A stretch of DNA of 64,000 nucleotides. Origin: Pedobacter panaciterrae (GTDB taxonomy: Bacteria; Bacteroidota; Bacteroidia; Sphingobacteriales; Sphingobacteriaceae). The translations under genes and the position numbers were made by a program. Location: contig NZ_LGEL01000022.1 of NCBI RefSeq assembly GCF_001636695.1, positions 1-64,000 of the forward strand, written 5' to 3'. The notes under the pieces are model-generated. The model searched no databases, was not told the DNA's origin, and saw nothing but the letters and a program-made list of their open reading frames with translations. Positions 44,162 to 53,598 of the stretch are shown here, piece after piece (the first letter of the stretch is position 1; each line of letters begins with the position of its first letter).

Positions 44162-46534
44162 TTATTCATATTTCAATGCGTCTACAGGGTTTGCTTTTGC
44201 CGCTTTATACGCCTGAAAACTTACTGTTAAAAAGGCTATTACACTTGTGCCAAAGATTGCTGCAACTATAATCCACAAGGAAATTACAGTACGGAACTCA
44301 AAATGGCCCAGCCATTTATTCATCAGGTAATAGGCCACCGGTACACCGATTATAACCGCTACCAAAATCATTTTCATAAACGATACGGAAAGTAACTGCA
44401 TAATACTGGCTACCGAAGCTCCAAGAACCTTACGTACACCAAATTCCTTAGTACGCTGCTCTGCACTATAAGCCGCCAGACCAAATAACCCTAAACAAGA
44501 TATAAATATGGCCAGTCCACCAAATAGGTTTGACAGAATACCAAGAACTTTCTCTCCCTGTAGTTTAGTGGCATACAAACTATTAACAAACTTTAGATCG
44601 ACCGGATAGGCCGGATTAATTTGCTTGGTTACCTGCGTTATGAGTTCAACGTTTTTAGTTAAACTATTATTCGGGTTAAGGCGCATGGTGATCTGGCCTC
44701 CCCACCCCTTACTAAAAGCAATTACCATAGGTCGGTCTGTATAGTATGGGGAACCCCAAATGAAATCTTTGAATACCCCAACCACAGTGAAATCATTTCC
44801 ATGGTATTTTACGGGAGTACCTATCGGATTTTTAAGTCCCATTATTTTAACTGCATTGCTACTCAACATGAGTGCGGCACTATCTGATGCAAATGATTCT
44901 GAAAAATCGCGTCCGGCAACCAATTGCACTCCATTTGTTTTGGTAAAGTCGTATGTAGTGGCAATTTGATTAAAAATTACATCCTTATCTGTAGTAGTCA
45001 TTCCAGGCCATTCGAAATTCCAAAAACTGGAGCCAGTATTAGATAAGCTTCCCGATGACTGAGATAAAGCAGTAACAGCTCCCGATTTCAAAAGCTCTGA
45101 TTTAAAAAGATCAAACTTCTTTCCAAGTTCACCATCCTGAGGCATCTCGGCCAAAAGATTAATATCATAACCTACTGGTCTGTCTTTAATAAATTGAACT
45201 TGTTTGTAAATAACCAGTGTGGCAATAATCAGGATAATTGCAAAGCTAAACTGTCCAATAACCAGTACCTGTCTCAAGCTAACAGGAATAGCTTTTGTTC
45301 TTGTAACTTTTCTTTTTAAAGTCTGTATAGGATTAAAGGAAGAAAGATACAATGCAGGATAACTTCCGGATAATAGTCCTGTTAACAGGATTACACTTGT
45401 AATACCAATCCAATATCCGCTACTGTAGTAATCAATACTAAGTTTAATATTAAGGAGGTTATTAAATGTTGGCAGCAATATTTCGACCAATACAACTGCA
45501 ACCAGTACACTGATAATAGTTAATAAAATAGATTCAGTTAAGAATTGAGAGATTAAAGAGGTCCTGCTTGCGCCAATTGTTTTTTTAATACCTACTTCTT
45601 TTGCCCTTCTTTCCGATTTGGCTGTGGCCATGTTCATAAAGTTAATACAGGCAATAAGCAGAATACCCACAGCTAATGCAATAAACAAATATATTCGCTC
45701 AATATCACCACCTATACTTTTGCCGTTCAGAAATTTCCCAAACAAGTGTCTATCTGATAGTTTAAATATAAACGCCTCATCTGTTGCATCTTTATTGTTT
45801 CTTTTTATAATTCCTTTCAGCTTAGCATTTATTAAAGAAATGTTGGCCTGCTCATTTACACGAACTACGGTTTGCCAGTTGTAATTTCCCCACTGAGGCC
45901 GCTTTACCCAATCTAAAAGTGTTTCAAATAGAGACCACGGCATCAGAAAATCAAATGTATTTGAGTAGTTGGCAGGCAAATCCTTAATAATACCTGTAAC
46001 CTTTAAATCTATCTCGTTGTTATAACGAACTGATTTGTTAAGTGCATCGCCATCTTTAAACAGCAACTTTGCCATCCGTTCTGTTAAAACCACAGATTTA
46101 GCTGTGTTTAAAGCTGTGGAGGGATTGCCCGCAATAAATTCATAGTTAAAAATTTTCAGATTATCAGGATCAGCGTATTTAGCCTCTTTTTTAAAGCTAT
46201 TTTCCTCATTGGCTATTAACTGTTGTCCGGCATTACAGACGCGACTTACGGCCTCAACATCCGGAATTTCTTGTTTTATAACCGGTCCTATTGCATTGCT
46301 TGTGGCATCCGAAGTTTCCTGAACATTACCCTTTGCATCTACAAAATTGGTCATTACCTGATAAACATTATCTGAGCCCTTAAATTGCTTATCAAAGTTC
46401 CATTCGTAGGATACATATAATAGCAGCAAAAGGCACGAAGCAAGTCCTATGGCTAAACCAATAACATTAATTATTGATGAAGTTTTATGCTTCCAAAGGT
46501 TACGTAAGGCTATTTTTAGATTGAGTTTAAACAT
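44162..46534 (-). CDS. MacB/FtsX-like ABC permease, class A (operon 1)
   Basis: The 790-residue class A permease, the only one of that class in operon 1, is closest to the first gene of operon 2 at 32080. It has INFMNMATAKSERRAKEVGIKKTIGASRTSL after TM2, KEFGVRKVLGASVASIMQLL in the second half, and ends NPVDALKYE. The resemblance to 32080, which has its own promoter, suggests that operon 2 arose by duplication of part of operon 1, or the reverse. It starts 16 bp after the class D gene. Confidence 0.9.
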   Translation of the reverse strand: MFKLNLKIALRNLWKHKTSSIINVIGLAIGLASCLLLLLYVSYEWNFDKQFKGSDNVYQVMTNFVDAKGNVQETSDATSNAIGPVIKQEIPDVEAVSRVCNAGQQLIANEENSFKKEAKYADPDNLKIFNYEFIAGNPSTALNTAKSVVLTERMAKLLFKDGDALNKSVRYNNEIDLKVTGIIKDLPANYSNTFDFLMPWSLFETLLDWVKRPQWGNYNWQTVVRVNEQANISLINAKLKGIIKRNNKDATDEAFIFKLSDRHLFGKFLNGKSIGGDIERIYLFIALAVGILLIACINFMNMATAKSERRAKEVGIKKTIGASRTSLISQFLTESILLTIISVLVAVVLVEILLPTFNNLLNIKLSIDYYSSGYWIGITSVILLTGLLSGSYPALYLSSFNPIQTLKRKVTRTKAIPVSLRQVLVIGQFSFAIILIIATLVIYKQVQFIKDRPVGYDINLLAEMPQDGELGKKFDLFKSELLKSGAVTALSQSSGSLSNTGSSFWNFEWPGMTTTDKDVIFNQIATTYDFTKTNGVQLVAGRDFSESFASDSAALMLSSNAVKIMGLKNPIGTPVKYHGNDFTVVGVFKDFIWGSPYYTDRPMVIAFSKGWGGQITMRLNPNNSLTKNVELITQVTKQINPAYPVDLKFVNSLYATKLQGEKVLGILSNLFGGLAIFISCLGLFGLAAYSAEQRTKEFGVRKVLGASVASIMQLLSVSFMKMILVAVIIGVPVAYYLMNKWLGHFEFRTVISLWIIVAAIFGTSVIAFLTVSFQAYKAAKANPVDALKYE

Positions 46535-46550
46535 TTTGTGTTATTTAAGG

Positions 46551-48929
46551 TTATTCATATTTTAATGCATCGGCAGGATTTGTTTTCACTGCCTTTCTGG
46601 CCTGAATACTTACCGTAAGCACGGTAATAATGGTGGATATAAATGCTGCTGTAATGAAAGGAATCAAGGGCATTTCTATACGATAAGCGAAAGTATCCAG
46701 CCACTTCCTCGCTAACAAATAGGCCGCTGGCCATGCAATTAAGTTTGCTACAAATACAATCCAAACGAAATAAGAATTAAGTAACTTGTAAACATCTAAA
46801 TCGGTAGCACCTAATATCTTTCTGATAGAGATTTCTTTAACCCGATTAGCTATTGTGAATGCCGAAAATGCAAAAAGGCCAAGTAGTGCAATAAAAATGG
46901 TTAGCGTGGCGGCAAAAAAGAACACTGATTGCAGCTGTTCCTGTTTCTTAAACAATCTACCATATAGCTCATTTACAAACTCATATCGAAAATCATCACC
47001 ATCTGTTTTATTGATATCAGGCCACTGTTTCTTTAAAGCAGCTACAACAAGCGACATGCGGTTTTGATCTATATTGATCATGATTTTATCTTTGCTAAAG
47101 CTGCAAGGATTTTTTATGGTATATATGGTTGGATTTATTGCATGTTCAAATCCCTGAGATTTAAAATCTTTGATTATACCCACAATTTTGTAATCGATAC
47201 CACAGCCCCTTATGGTTTTTCCAATAGGATTGACAAGGCCATACCGTGCCACCGCAGTTTCATTTATTACAGCCCCATTCTCTTCATCGGATTTAAATTC
47301 TTTTGAAAAAAACCGCCCTTCTTTCAATTCTATGCCAAGGGTTTCAAAGTAATCGTAATCTGTAAAAATAAAATCTATTGCTGCCTCTTTTCCATCTATT
47401 TTATAGGTGTTAGTACCTGGTTTACTTCCATCCGGCAGGTTTGACGCAACAGTAACATGGTTTACACCGGGTATTTTACTAATCTTTTCACGTAGAGACT
47501 CAAATGACCAGGGCTCTCTAAATAACATTATATTTTTTATATATAGAACCTGATCTGGTTTAAAGCCGGTATCCTCGGCACGCATGTACTTAAGTTGACT
47601 GCTCACTACCAGCAGGCCAACAATAAAAACGATGGCAATACCAAATTGACCTATTAATAAAAAGTTTCTTAACCATAGCGTTTTATAACTTGTCTGAAAG
47701 TTTCCTTTTAATACCTGCACAGGCTTATATCCTGATAAGACCATTGCAGGATAAATCCCGGAAATAAGTGTAACTAAGACAAGAATTAAAGGCAACTGCC
47801 AGGTTAAAGAGCTAACTCCTTTCCATATACTCAGCGGGGTATTAAAGATACTATTAAACAGGGGTAACATAACCTCTGCCAATACCAATGCAAGTATTAC
47901 AGCTATAAAACATTGCATAAAAATCTCAGCAATGAACTGGAGAGTTAAGTTAAACCTGTATGCCCCCATTACTTTTTTTATACCTACTTCTTTTGCTCTT
48001 TTTGTAGCCAGTACAATGCTTAGGTTGGTAAAGTTAATACAGGCAATAATCAAGATCAGAACACCAAGTCCTAATAAGGCCATTACTACTTTATAATTGG
48101 TATCATTTCCTGCAATAGGTTTTAAGTGCAGGTTCTTAAGTGCGTCCAAAAAGATAACAGAACGCCCTGCAATTCTTCTATCGTTAGCCGGAACTCCAGA
48201 TTTTATTAACTCTTTTTTATAAAGTTGATCTATCTTCTTTTCAAGGGCTAAAATATTTGTACCCTTTTTAACTTGTATATAAGTATTGTGATTATTAGTT
48301 CCGTAGTCCTGATCATTAAAAGCTATATCTCTGCCAATGGCTACAATATCAAATTTTAGGTTAGAGTGCTGATCAACTCGATCAATTGTTCCCCATACGA
48401 TTTCCTGTTGCTCTGACCCTTTTGGTCCGAGCATAATAAATTGAGGAAATGTAGTCTTAGGATCTGGAAAGAGCTGTTTTCTAAATAGCTCTGGAATGTA
48501 CATATTTAACTTTAAATCTTTCTCTTCATCCGGCCCGCTTGATGGTATAACATTAAACATTTTAGCAGTTTGTTGGTCCAACTGGAGGGCTTTTGTGGTA
48601 TAGACCCTTCCGTGAGGTGTAGTCATTGGAAACTCAAATGGAATGCTTTTCGTTCTTCCAGCCGCCTCAACTTCCGGAAAGTGATCTTTAATGGCTTTTG
48701 CCAGCGGTGCAGGTGTATATTCGGTTTTAAAGTCCGGTAAGTTTCTGCCGACCTGGTAAATCCTGTCATAATTCGGAACATCTTTATCATAACTGGTTTC
48801 ATAAGTAACATACAGTATTACCAATATAAAAGCGGCCAAAGCAATGGCAAGTCCACCAATATTAATTGCTGTATAAGCTTTGTTTTTCCAAAGGTTACGC
48901 AGGGCTATTTTAAGGTTGAGTTTAAACAT
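46551..48929 (-). CDS. MacB/FtsX-like ABC permease, class D (divergent member)
   Basis: A 792-residue permease with the common N terminus (MFKLNLKIALRNLWKNKAYT) and C terminus (NPADALKYE), but strongly different periplasmic domains (NYDRIYQVGRNLPDFKTEYTPAPLAKAIKDHFPE...). Its membrane motifs are INFTNLSIVLATKRAKEVGIKKVMGAYRFNL and RVKEISIRKILGATDLDVYKLL. It is the only member of its class here. The gap to its upstream neighbour is just 5 bp. Its different external domains suggest a different substrate or a different partner. Confidence 0.9.
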   Translation of the reverse strand: MFKLNLKIALRNLWKNKAYTAINIGGLAIALAAFILVILYVTYETSYDKDVPNYDRIYQVGRNLPDFKTEYTPAPLAKAIKDHFPEVEAAGRTKSIPFEFPMTTPHGRVYTTKALQLDQQTAKMFNVIPSSGPDEEKDLKLNMYIPELFRKQLFPDPKTTFPQFIMLGPKGSEQQEIVWGTIDRVDQHSNLKFDIVAIGRDIAFNDQDYGTNNHNTYIQVKKGTNILALEKKIDQLYKKELIKSGVPANDRRIAGRSVIFLDALKNLHLKPIAGNDTNYKVVMALLGLGVLILIIACINFTNLSIVLATKRAKEVGIKKVMGAYRFNLTLQFIAEIFMQCFIAVILALVLAEVMLPLFNSIFNTPLSIWKGVSSLTWQLPLILVLVTLISGIYPAMVLSGYKPVQVLKGNFQTSYKTLWLRNFLLIGQFGIAIVFIVGLLVVSSQLKYMRAEDTGFKPDQVLYIKNIMLFREPWSFESLREKISKIPGVNHVTVASNLPDGSKPGTNTYKIDGKEAAIDFIFTDYDYFETLGIELKEGRFFSKEFKSDEENGAVINETAVARYGLVNPIGKTIRGCGIDYKIVGIIKDFKSQGFEHAINPTIYTIKNPCSFSKDKIMINIDQNRMSLVVAALKKQWPDINKTDGDDFRYEFVNELYGRLFKKQEQLQSVFFFAATLTIFIALLGLFAFSAFTIANRVKEISIRKILGATDLDVYKLLNSYFVWIVFVANLIAWPAAYLLARKWLDTFAYRIEMPLIPFITAAFISTIITVLTVSIQARKAVKTNPADALKYE

Positions 48930-48934
48930 GCTGA

Positions 48935-51325
48935 TTATTCGTATTTAAGTGCATCAATAGTATTTGCAACTGCAGCCTTATATGATCTTAAACTCACAGT
49001 AATTAGGGTAATCAGCATGGATATACACATGGCCAGTACAAAAGGCCAGATGCTTAGGTCCATTCTGTAAGCAAAGCCCGATAACCATTTGGATACAAAC
49101 AGATAAGCTAAAGGCCAGGCAGCCAGATTTGCGATAAAAACCATCAGCAAAAATGAACCGTTCAGCATTTTAATCAAATCTAATGTCGATGCTCCCAGAA
49201 CCTTACGTATGGCAACTTCTTTAGTACGCTGACTTGCCACAAAAGAAATCAATCCAAATAAGCCTATGAAAGAGATGAAGATAATAACTCCGGCAAAGCC
49301 TTTAAACAACACTCCCATGATCTGTTCATTTTTATAAAAACCATTGATATCATTATCAAGAAAAACAGCAAAATAGATTCCTTGTGGGAAAGAATCACTC
49401 CAAAGACTTTCAATCTGGCTGCTCACCTTCATTAGTTGCCTGCTGTCCATCTTGACTGCGACCTGGTTGTAATTAACACCCCTCTGATAAATCAGAAGTG
49501 GAGATATCGCTTCTTTTAAAGAGTGGTCGTTGAAGTCTTTAACTACGCCAATAATCGGTGCTGCTTTTTTATTTTGTGTAACAATCTTGCCCAGTGCATC
49601 CTCCGGACTTTTTAGATTAATCTTTTTTACAAAGGTTTCATTAACTACGTAACCGTTTAAGGTATCACTTTTAATATATGACTTACCTGCAATTATCTTG
49701 AGATCAAAAAGACTAAAATAATTTTCATCCCCCTGCGAAAGCCGTACTTCAAAATCCTTATTTTCAATCCCATTTATTAAAAAACTGGTAGTATTGTTCC
49801 TGTCAGACATTGGTGCCTGCGAACAAAAACTTAGTGACTTCACACCAGGAATCGCAAGTAATTTCTCTTTAAAGGTATTTCTTTGAATCTTGCCCAGACT
49901 ATCATTTGGAATGTTAACCATCAGCACAGCCTCAGGGTTAAAGCCCAAAGGCTTACTACGTACATATTCCATCTGCTTAATTATAACCAGCGTACTAATA
50001 ATTAGTACAATGGCAATAGCAAACTGCACTACTACCAGAACCTTACGCATACTTAATCCACCACTATTTGCGGAGATCTTGTTTTTAATAGCAAGGGCCG
50101 GGCTAAACCCCGACATCACCATAGCAGGATAAAATCCGGCAAGGAAACTTACAGCAATCGCTAGAATGGCAAGGAATAAAAATATTACCGGATGAGCAAT
50201 AAGACTAAAAGCTGTTTTTATATGCAAGAGGTTTTGCACACCAGGAATTACCAATTCCACAAATACGCAGGCAATGAGCAAAGCGATCAGCGTAATCGCA
50301 AAAGTTTCGGTTAAAAACTGTATAACCAATTGATTACGTTTGCTGCCCATTACTTTGCGTACACCAACTTCCTTTGAACGGTTTATCGCCTGGGCGGTAG
50401 CCAGATTTATAAAATTAATACATCCTGTAATAATCAGGAACAAGCCTATAATACCCAATCCATAAAGTTCTTTTTTGGTAATTCCCGCTCCCGCAAAACT
50501 ACCATAGAGTTCATTAAAATGAATATCTCTCAATGCCTGGAAGCTTGTTCTCTGATTGCCTGATATATTGTCTCTTTTATAGTATTTATTGTTAAAGGCT
50601 GCAAGAGAAGCCGCTAGATCATCAACACCAAGCCCCTTTTTAAATAACACATAACACTCTTTCCCTGAATCTACAGAGCCCCAGTCTTTGTTATTCTTAT
50701 CATAAAATGTTTCGTAGCTAATTACAATTTTTAAAGGGAAGCTGCTATTCTCAGGGAAATCCTTAAATACCCCCACCACCTTTAATGGAATAGAATTACG
50801 TAAAAAAACTTGCTTACCTACTGCTTTATTTGCATCACCAAAAAATCTTTGAGCTGTAGTTTCAGAGAGTACTACGGTATTAGGTTCAATTAAACCTTTT
50901 GCAGCATCTGCATTAAGCCATTCGACATCGAAGATTTCGAAGAAATCAGGCTGGGCATAATGTAGCCGTTCATCAACCTTCATCACCTCTTTTCCTTGCT
51001 GGTCTTTTACTTGAATAATCCCCCAGTCACGGAAAATTGACGCTACCTTTTCAAGGCCCGCAATTTCTTCTCTTGCTGCTGCTGCATGTGGAGCTGATAC
51101 CCCTTGAGAGTAATCGTCAAAACTGTTATACTTCCACGTAGTAACGAACCTGTAGATGCGGTCCTCATGTTTATACCCTTCATCAAAACTCAACTGATAT
51201 CGGATGAACATAAAAATAAGGATACAGCTGGCCATTCCAATTGAAAGGCCAAATACGTTTATAAAAGTATATCCTTTGTTCTTCCAGAGGTTCCGCAATG
51301 CTATTTTAAGATTCAGTTTAAACAT
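48935..51325 (-). CDS. MacB/FtsX-like ABC permease, class B (operon 1, first permease)
   Basis: A 796-residue class B permease directly after the ATPase gene (21 bp), so it is the best candidate for that ATPase's primary partner. It has INFINLATAQAINRSKEVGVRKVMGSKRNQL after TM2, KEVAIRKVLGASTLDLIKML in the second half, and ends NTIDALKYE. The eight-TM fused layout and both periplasmic domains are complete. Confidence 0.91.
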   Translation of the reverse strand: MFKLNLKIALRNLWKNKGYTFINVFGLSIGMASCILIFMFIRYQLSFDEGYKHEDRIYRFVTTWKYNSFDDYSQGVSAPHAAAAREEIAGLEKVASIFRDWGIIQVKDQQGKEVMKVDERLHYAQPDFFEIFDVEWLNADAAKGLIEPNTVVLSETTAQRFFGDANKAVGKQVFLRNSIPLKVVGVFKDFPENSSFPLKIVISYETFYDKNNKDWGSVDSGKECYVLFKKGLGVDDLAASLAAFNNKYYKRDNISGNQRTSFQALRDIHFNELYGSFAGAGITKKELYGLGIIGLFLIITGCINFINLATAQAINRSKEVGVRKVMGSKRNQLVIQFLTETFAITLIALLIACVFVELVIPGVQNLLHIKTAFSLIAHPVIFLFLAILAIAVSFLAGFYPAMVMSGFSPALAIKNKISANSGGLSMRKVLVVVQFAIAIVLIISTLVIIKQMEYVRSKPLGFNPEAVLMVNIPNDSLGKIQRNTFKEKLLAIPGVKSLSFCSQAPMSDRNNTTSFLINGIENKDFEVRLSQGDENYFSLFDLKIIAGKSYIKSDTLNGYVVNETFVKKINLKSPEDALGKIVTQNKKAAPIIGVVKDFNDHSLKEAISPLLIYQRGVNYNQVAVKMDSRQLMKVSSQIESLWSDSFPQGIYFAVFLDNDINGFYKNEQIMGVLFKGFAGVIIFISFIGLFGLISFVASQRTKEVAIRKVLGASTLDLIKMLNGSFLLMVFIANLAAWPLAYLFVSKWLSGFAYRMDLSIWPFVLAMCISMLITLITVSLRSYKAAVANTIDALKYE

Positions 51326-51346
51326 AATACCTTAGTTTTAGCGTGA

Positions 51347-52045
51347 TCAGATCAACTCTTCAGTACGACCTTTATTTATTTTTTCAGAAATTACATGTCC
51401 ATCTTTTAGGTTGATGATCCTGTTAGAAAAACTCGCATCATGCGAAGAGTGTGTTACCATTACAATGGTAGTTCCTGTTTCGTTCAACTCACACAATAAC
51501 TCCATTACTTCATTACCATGGGAACTGTCCAAGTTACCTGTAGGCTCATCTGCAAGAACTAGTTTCGGTTTTGTTACCAATGCTCTGGCAACAGCAACAC
51601 GCTGTTGCTGTCCTCCAGAGAGTTGTTGAGGGAAGTGTCCGCTTCTGTTTACGATATTCATACGTTCTATAATCTCGTTTACAAGTCGCTTACGCTCTCC
51701 CGCAGCAACTTTATTATAGATCAGCGGTAGTTCAATATTTTCAAAAACAGTTAGTTCATCAATCAGATTAAAGTTCTGGAATACAAACCCCATATTACGT
51801 TTCCTGAAGTTCGAACGTTCTCTGTCATTCAGCTTCAAAAGCTCAGTATCAATAAATTTATAGCTGCCACTTTCTGGTTTATCCAGTAACCCCATTACAT
51901 TTAACAAGGTAGACTTACCGCAACCGGAAGGCCCCATTATAGAAACAAACTCTCCTTCTTTTACATGAAGATTAATACCATTTAAGGCCGTTGTTTCTAT
52001 TTCTTCAGTTTTGTAAACTTTTTCCAGATTTTCAATTTTTATCAT
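51347..52045 (-). CDS. ABC ATPase of the LolD/MacB type, canonical (operon 1)
   Basis: The 232-residue nucleotide-binding protein has all catalytic motifs in textbook form: Walker A GPSGCGKST (about 38-46), Q-loop GFVFQNFNLI, signature LSGGQQQRVAVARAL, Walker B LVLADEPTGNLDSS and H-loop VTHSSHD. It hydrolyses ATP for MacB/LolD-type mechanotransmission rather than classical transport. With one such ATPase per seven permeases in the operon it is presumably shared. A hairpin separates it from the adaptor gene upstream. Confidence 0.95.
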   Translation of the reverse strand: MIKIENLEKVYKTEEIETTALNGINLHVKEGEFVSIMGPSGCGKSTLLNVMGLLDKPESGSYKFIDTELLKLNDRERSNFRKRNMGFVFQNFNLIDELTVFENIELPLIYNKVAAGERKRLVNEIIERMNIVNRSGHFPQQLSGGQQQRVAVARALVTKPKLVLADEPTGNLDSSHGNEVMELLCELNETGTTIVMVTHSSHDASFSNRIINLKDGHVISEKINKGRTEELI

Positions 52046-52094
52046 GGTTATATTTTTATGGTGTTAATCTATTTTATGGTTTTCATGTTAATTA

Positions 52095-52143
52095 TAAGAA
52101 GGTTTCTCTGTTCTTCGCACAGATCCAGAGAAAACCTTTCTTA
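52095..52143 (-). promoter_or_regulatory. Intercistronic hairpin between adaptor and ATPase genes
   Basis: ATAAGAAGGTTTCTCTG (52094-52110) pairs with CAGAGAAAACCTTTCTTAT (from 52126) with one bulged base. The stem of about 16 bp has a 15-nt loop. On the minus strand no T run follows, so it is not a normal terminator; it could set the ratio of adaptor to downstream subunits by partial termination, processing or mRNA protection. Confidence 0.55.
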
Positions 52144-52171
52144 TTCAATTAAACTAAAACTAAACTAATTT

Positions 52172-53416
52172 TTACTTACTAACTTCAATTATATCATACT
52201 GAGTGAACTGATCATAAGATGAAGTAATTACTTCTTCATTCTTTTGCAAACCTTCCAGTACCTCATAATACAAGTGGTTTTTACGTCCAATCTTTATATT
52301 TCTTTTTGTTGCTTTTCCATCTTTAATTACAAATGCCCACGATCCGCCTGTGCTTTGAAAAAACTGACCTTGTGCAAGTAATAATGATTTGCTGTTGTCA
52401 GATAGAGTCAGTTTTACCTGCAATGACAAACCTCTTCTTAAACCTTCAGGCGATGCACCATCAAACGTCAACTCTATCTGAAACTGACCGGCAGTTACCT
52501 CAGGAATTACTTTTTTAACCGTTAAACGATAGGTTGTACCATTAAATTCACAATTTGCAGATTGACCTTCTTTTACTCTGTTGATGTAATATTCATCTAC
52601 GCCGGCCTGTAGTTTATAGCCTTGCAACACATCAATTTTACCAAGCATTTCATTAGCACCGTAAGATTTACCGGTTACTGGATCGTATGATGATAAACGG
52701 CCTGCGACAGGAGCTTTAATGGTCATATTTTCGATGTTCTGTCTGATGGTTTCCAGACTCTCGTCCATTCTGCCTATAGAGAAATCTATTTGTTTCAACT
52801 GCATTACGCGACTCTGGTTCTCTTGTTTTACAGCCTCTTTTAGTATTTTTTTACGACCCTCATAATATTCATAATCCTGACTTGAGATATTAAACTCCTG
52901 CAGTGTGATTACCTTTTTCGAGAACAATACACTATCTATTTTATACTTACGGGTTGCTGTTCTTAAACTATTCTCAATATCCATCATATCCTGGCTCATC
53001 ACCCTTTGGTTCTGTTCAAGATCTAACCTAAGCTTACGAAGCTGATTGATCTGTTCTATTATACTGGTTTCACTGGAGGTGTAATTAGATAAGGCATTGG
53101 GATTGGTTATTCTTAAAAGAGGCGTTCCTTTTACTACACTTGCACCGTTTTCGGTAAAGATCTCTGCAACGGTACCGCCCTCAGGAGAACTAACAATTAC
53201 CGAAGTTAAAGGAACAACACTGGTATTCAATAAAACAACATCTTCAAAATCTCCATAAAGTACTTTATTAATAGTGATTTTATCAGAATCGGCTTTGTAA
53301 ACTTTATTTAACGATAAACTGTAACCATATGCAACAAGACCCAAAAAAATCACCCCTCCTACCAGCATAAGGATTGTCTTCTTATTGAATCTTTTTTTCT
53401 CTATTTTCTTATCCAT
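52172..53416 (-). CDS. MacA/HlyD-like periplasmic adaptor (operon 1, first gene)
   Basis: A membrane-fusion protein of 414 residues that bridges inner-membrane permeases to an outer-membrane channel. It has an N-terminal anchor (KKTILMLVGGVIFLGLVAYG, about 12-31), a split lipoyl domain (SSPEGGTVAEIFTENGASVVKGTPLLRI and MTIKAPVAGRLSSYDPVTGKSYG), a long coiled-coil hairpin between (about 105-220) and a beta-barrel C-terminal domain. I chose the ATG at 53416 (MDKKIEKKRF) over the GTG at 53437 because the sigma-54 promoter places the transcript start at about 53436. It is the only adaptor here; no TolC-type gene is in the window. Confidence 0.9.
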   Translation of the reverse strand: MDKKIEKKRFNKKTILMLVGGVIFLGLVAYGYSLSLNKVYKADSDKITINKVLYGDFEDVVLLNTSVVPLTSVIVSSPEGGTVAEIFTENGASVVKGTPLLRITNPNALSNYTSSETSIIEQINQLRKLRLDLEQNQRVMSQDMMDIENSLRTATRKYKIDSVLFSKKVITLQEFNISSQDYEYYEGRKKILKEAVKQENQSRVMQLKQIDFSIGRMDESLETIRQNIENMTIKAPVAGRLSSYDPVTGKSYGANEMLGKIDVLQGYKLQAGVDEYYINRVKEGQSANCEFNGTTYRLTVKKVIPEVTAGQFQIELTFDGASPEGLRRGLSLQVKLTLSDNSKSLLLAQGQFFQSTGGSWAFVIKDGKATKRNIKIGRKNHLYYEVLEGLQKNEEVITSSYDQFTQYDIIEVSK

Positions 53417-53447
53417 TTTATTTTCTACGCTTAACACTTACCGCTAA

Positions 53448-53463
53448 GCCAAGTATATGCCAA
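53448..53463 (-). promoter_or_regulatory. Sigma-54 promoter of operon 1
   Basis: On the minus strand TTGGCATATACTTGGC carries the invariant GG-N10-GC spacing and TGGCA of sigma-54 promoters. The predicted start is about 53436, 20 nt before the adaptor ATG at 53416. The gene next door encodes a sigma-54 activator. Confidence 0.8.
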
Positions 53464-53525
53464 CTGGATAAATAACTTTTATACACCTGTAAATCAATAA
53501 TTTAAATATAACACAGTACAAAACA

Positions 53526-53562
53526 TGTTCATAATCGGACACTCTATGTACATCATCGAACA
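53526..53562 (-). promoter_or_regulatory. Paired enhancer sites for the NtrC-type regulator, operon 1
   Basis: Two dyads, TGTTCATAATCGGACA (53526-53541) and TGTACATCATCGAACA (53547-53562), are 21 bp apart. Their first centre is 78 bp upstream of the sigma-54 promoter centre. The extended 18-bp units agree at 15 of 18 positions. They fit as upstream activator sites and also lie directly before the regulator's own promoter. Confidence 0.75.
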
Positions 53563-53569
53563 CTTTTAC

Positions 53570-53577
53570 TATTTTTG
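53570..53577 (+). promoter_or_regulatory. Candidate promoter of the two-component genes
   Basis: TATTTTTG matches TAnnTTTG, 21 bp before the regulator ATG at 53599. Its -33 region would fall inside enhancer dyad 2 (53547-53562), so bound regulator could repress or tune its own synthesis. Confidence 0.5.
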
Positions 53578-53598
53578 ATTAACAAACTTTTTATTACA

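Noticed and set aside
53417-53437. GTG start for the adaptor (seven extra residues)
   Set aside because: The predicted sigma-54 transcript start (about 53436) lies at or after this GTG, and the ATG at 53416 leads directly into the basic N terminus before the membrane anchor.
26556-53437. Integrated mobile element or prophage carrying the permease array
   Set aside because: No integrase, transposase, tRNA-associated direct repeats or phage genes are visible at either end; growth by tandem duplication explains the layout better.
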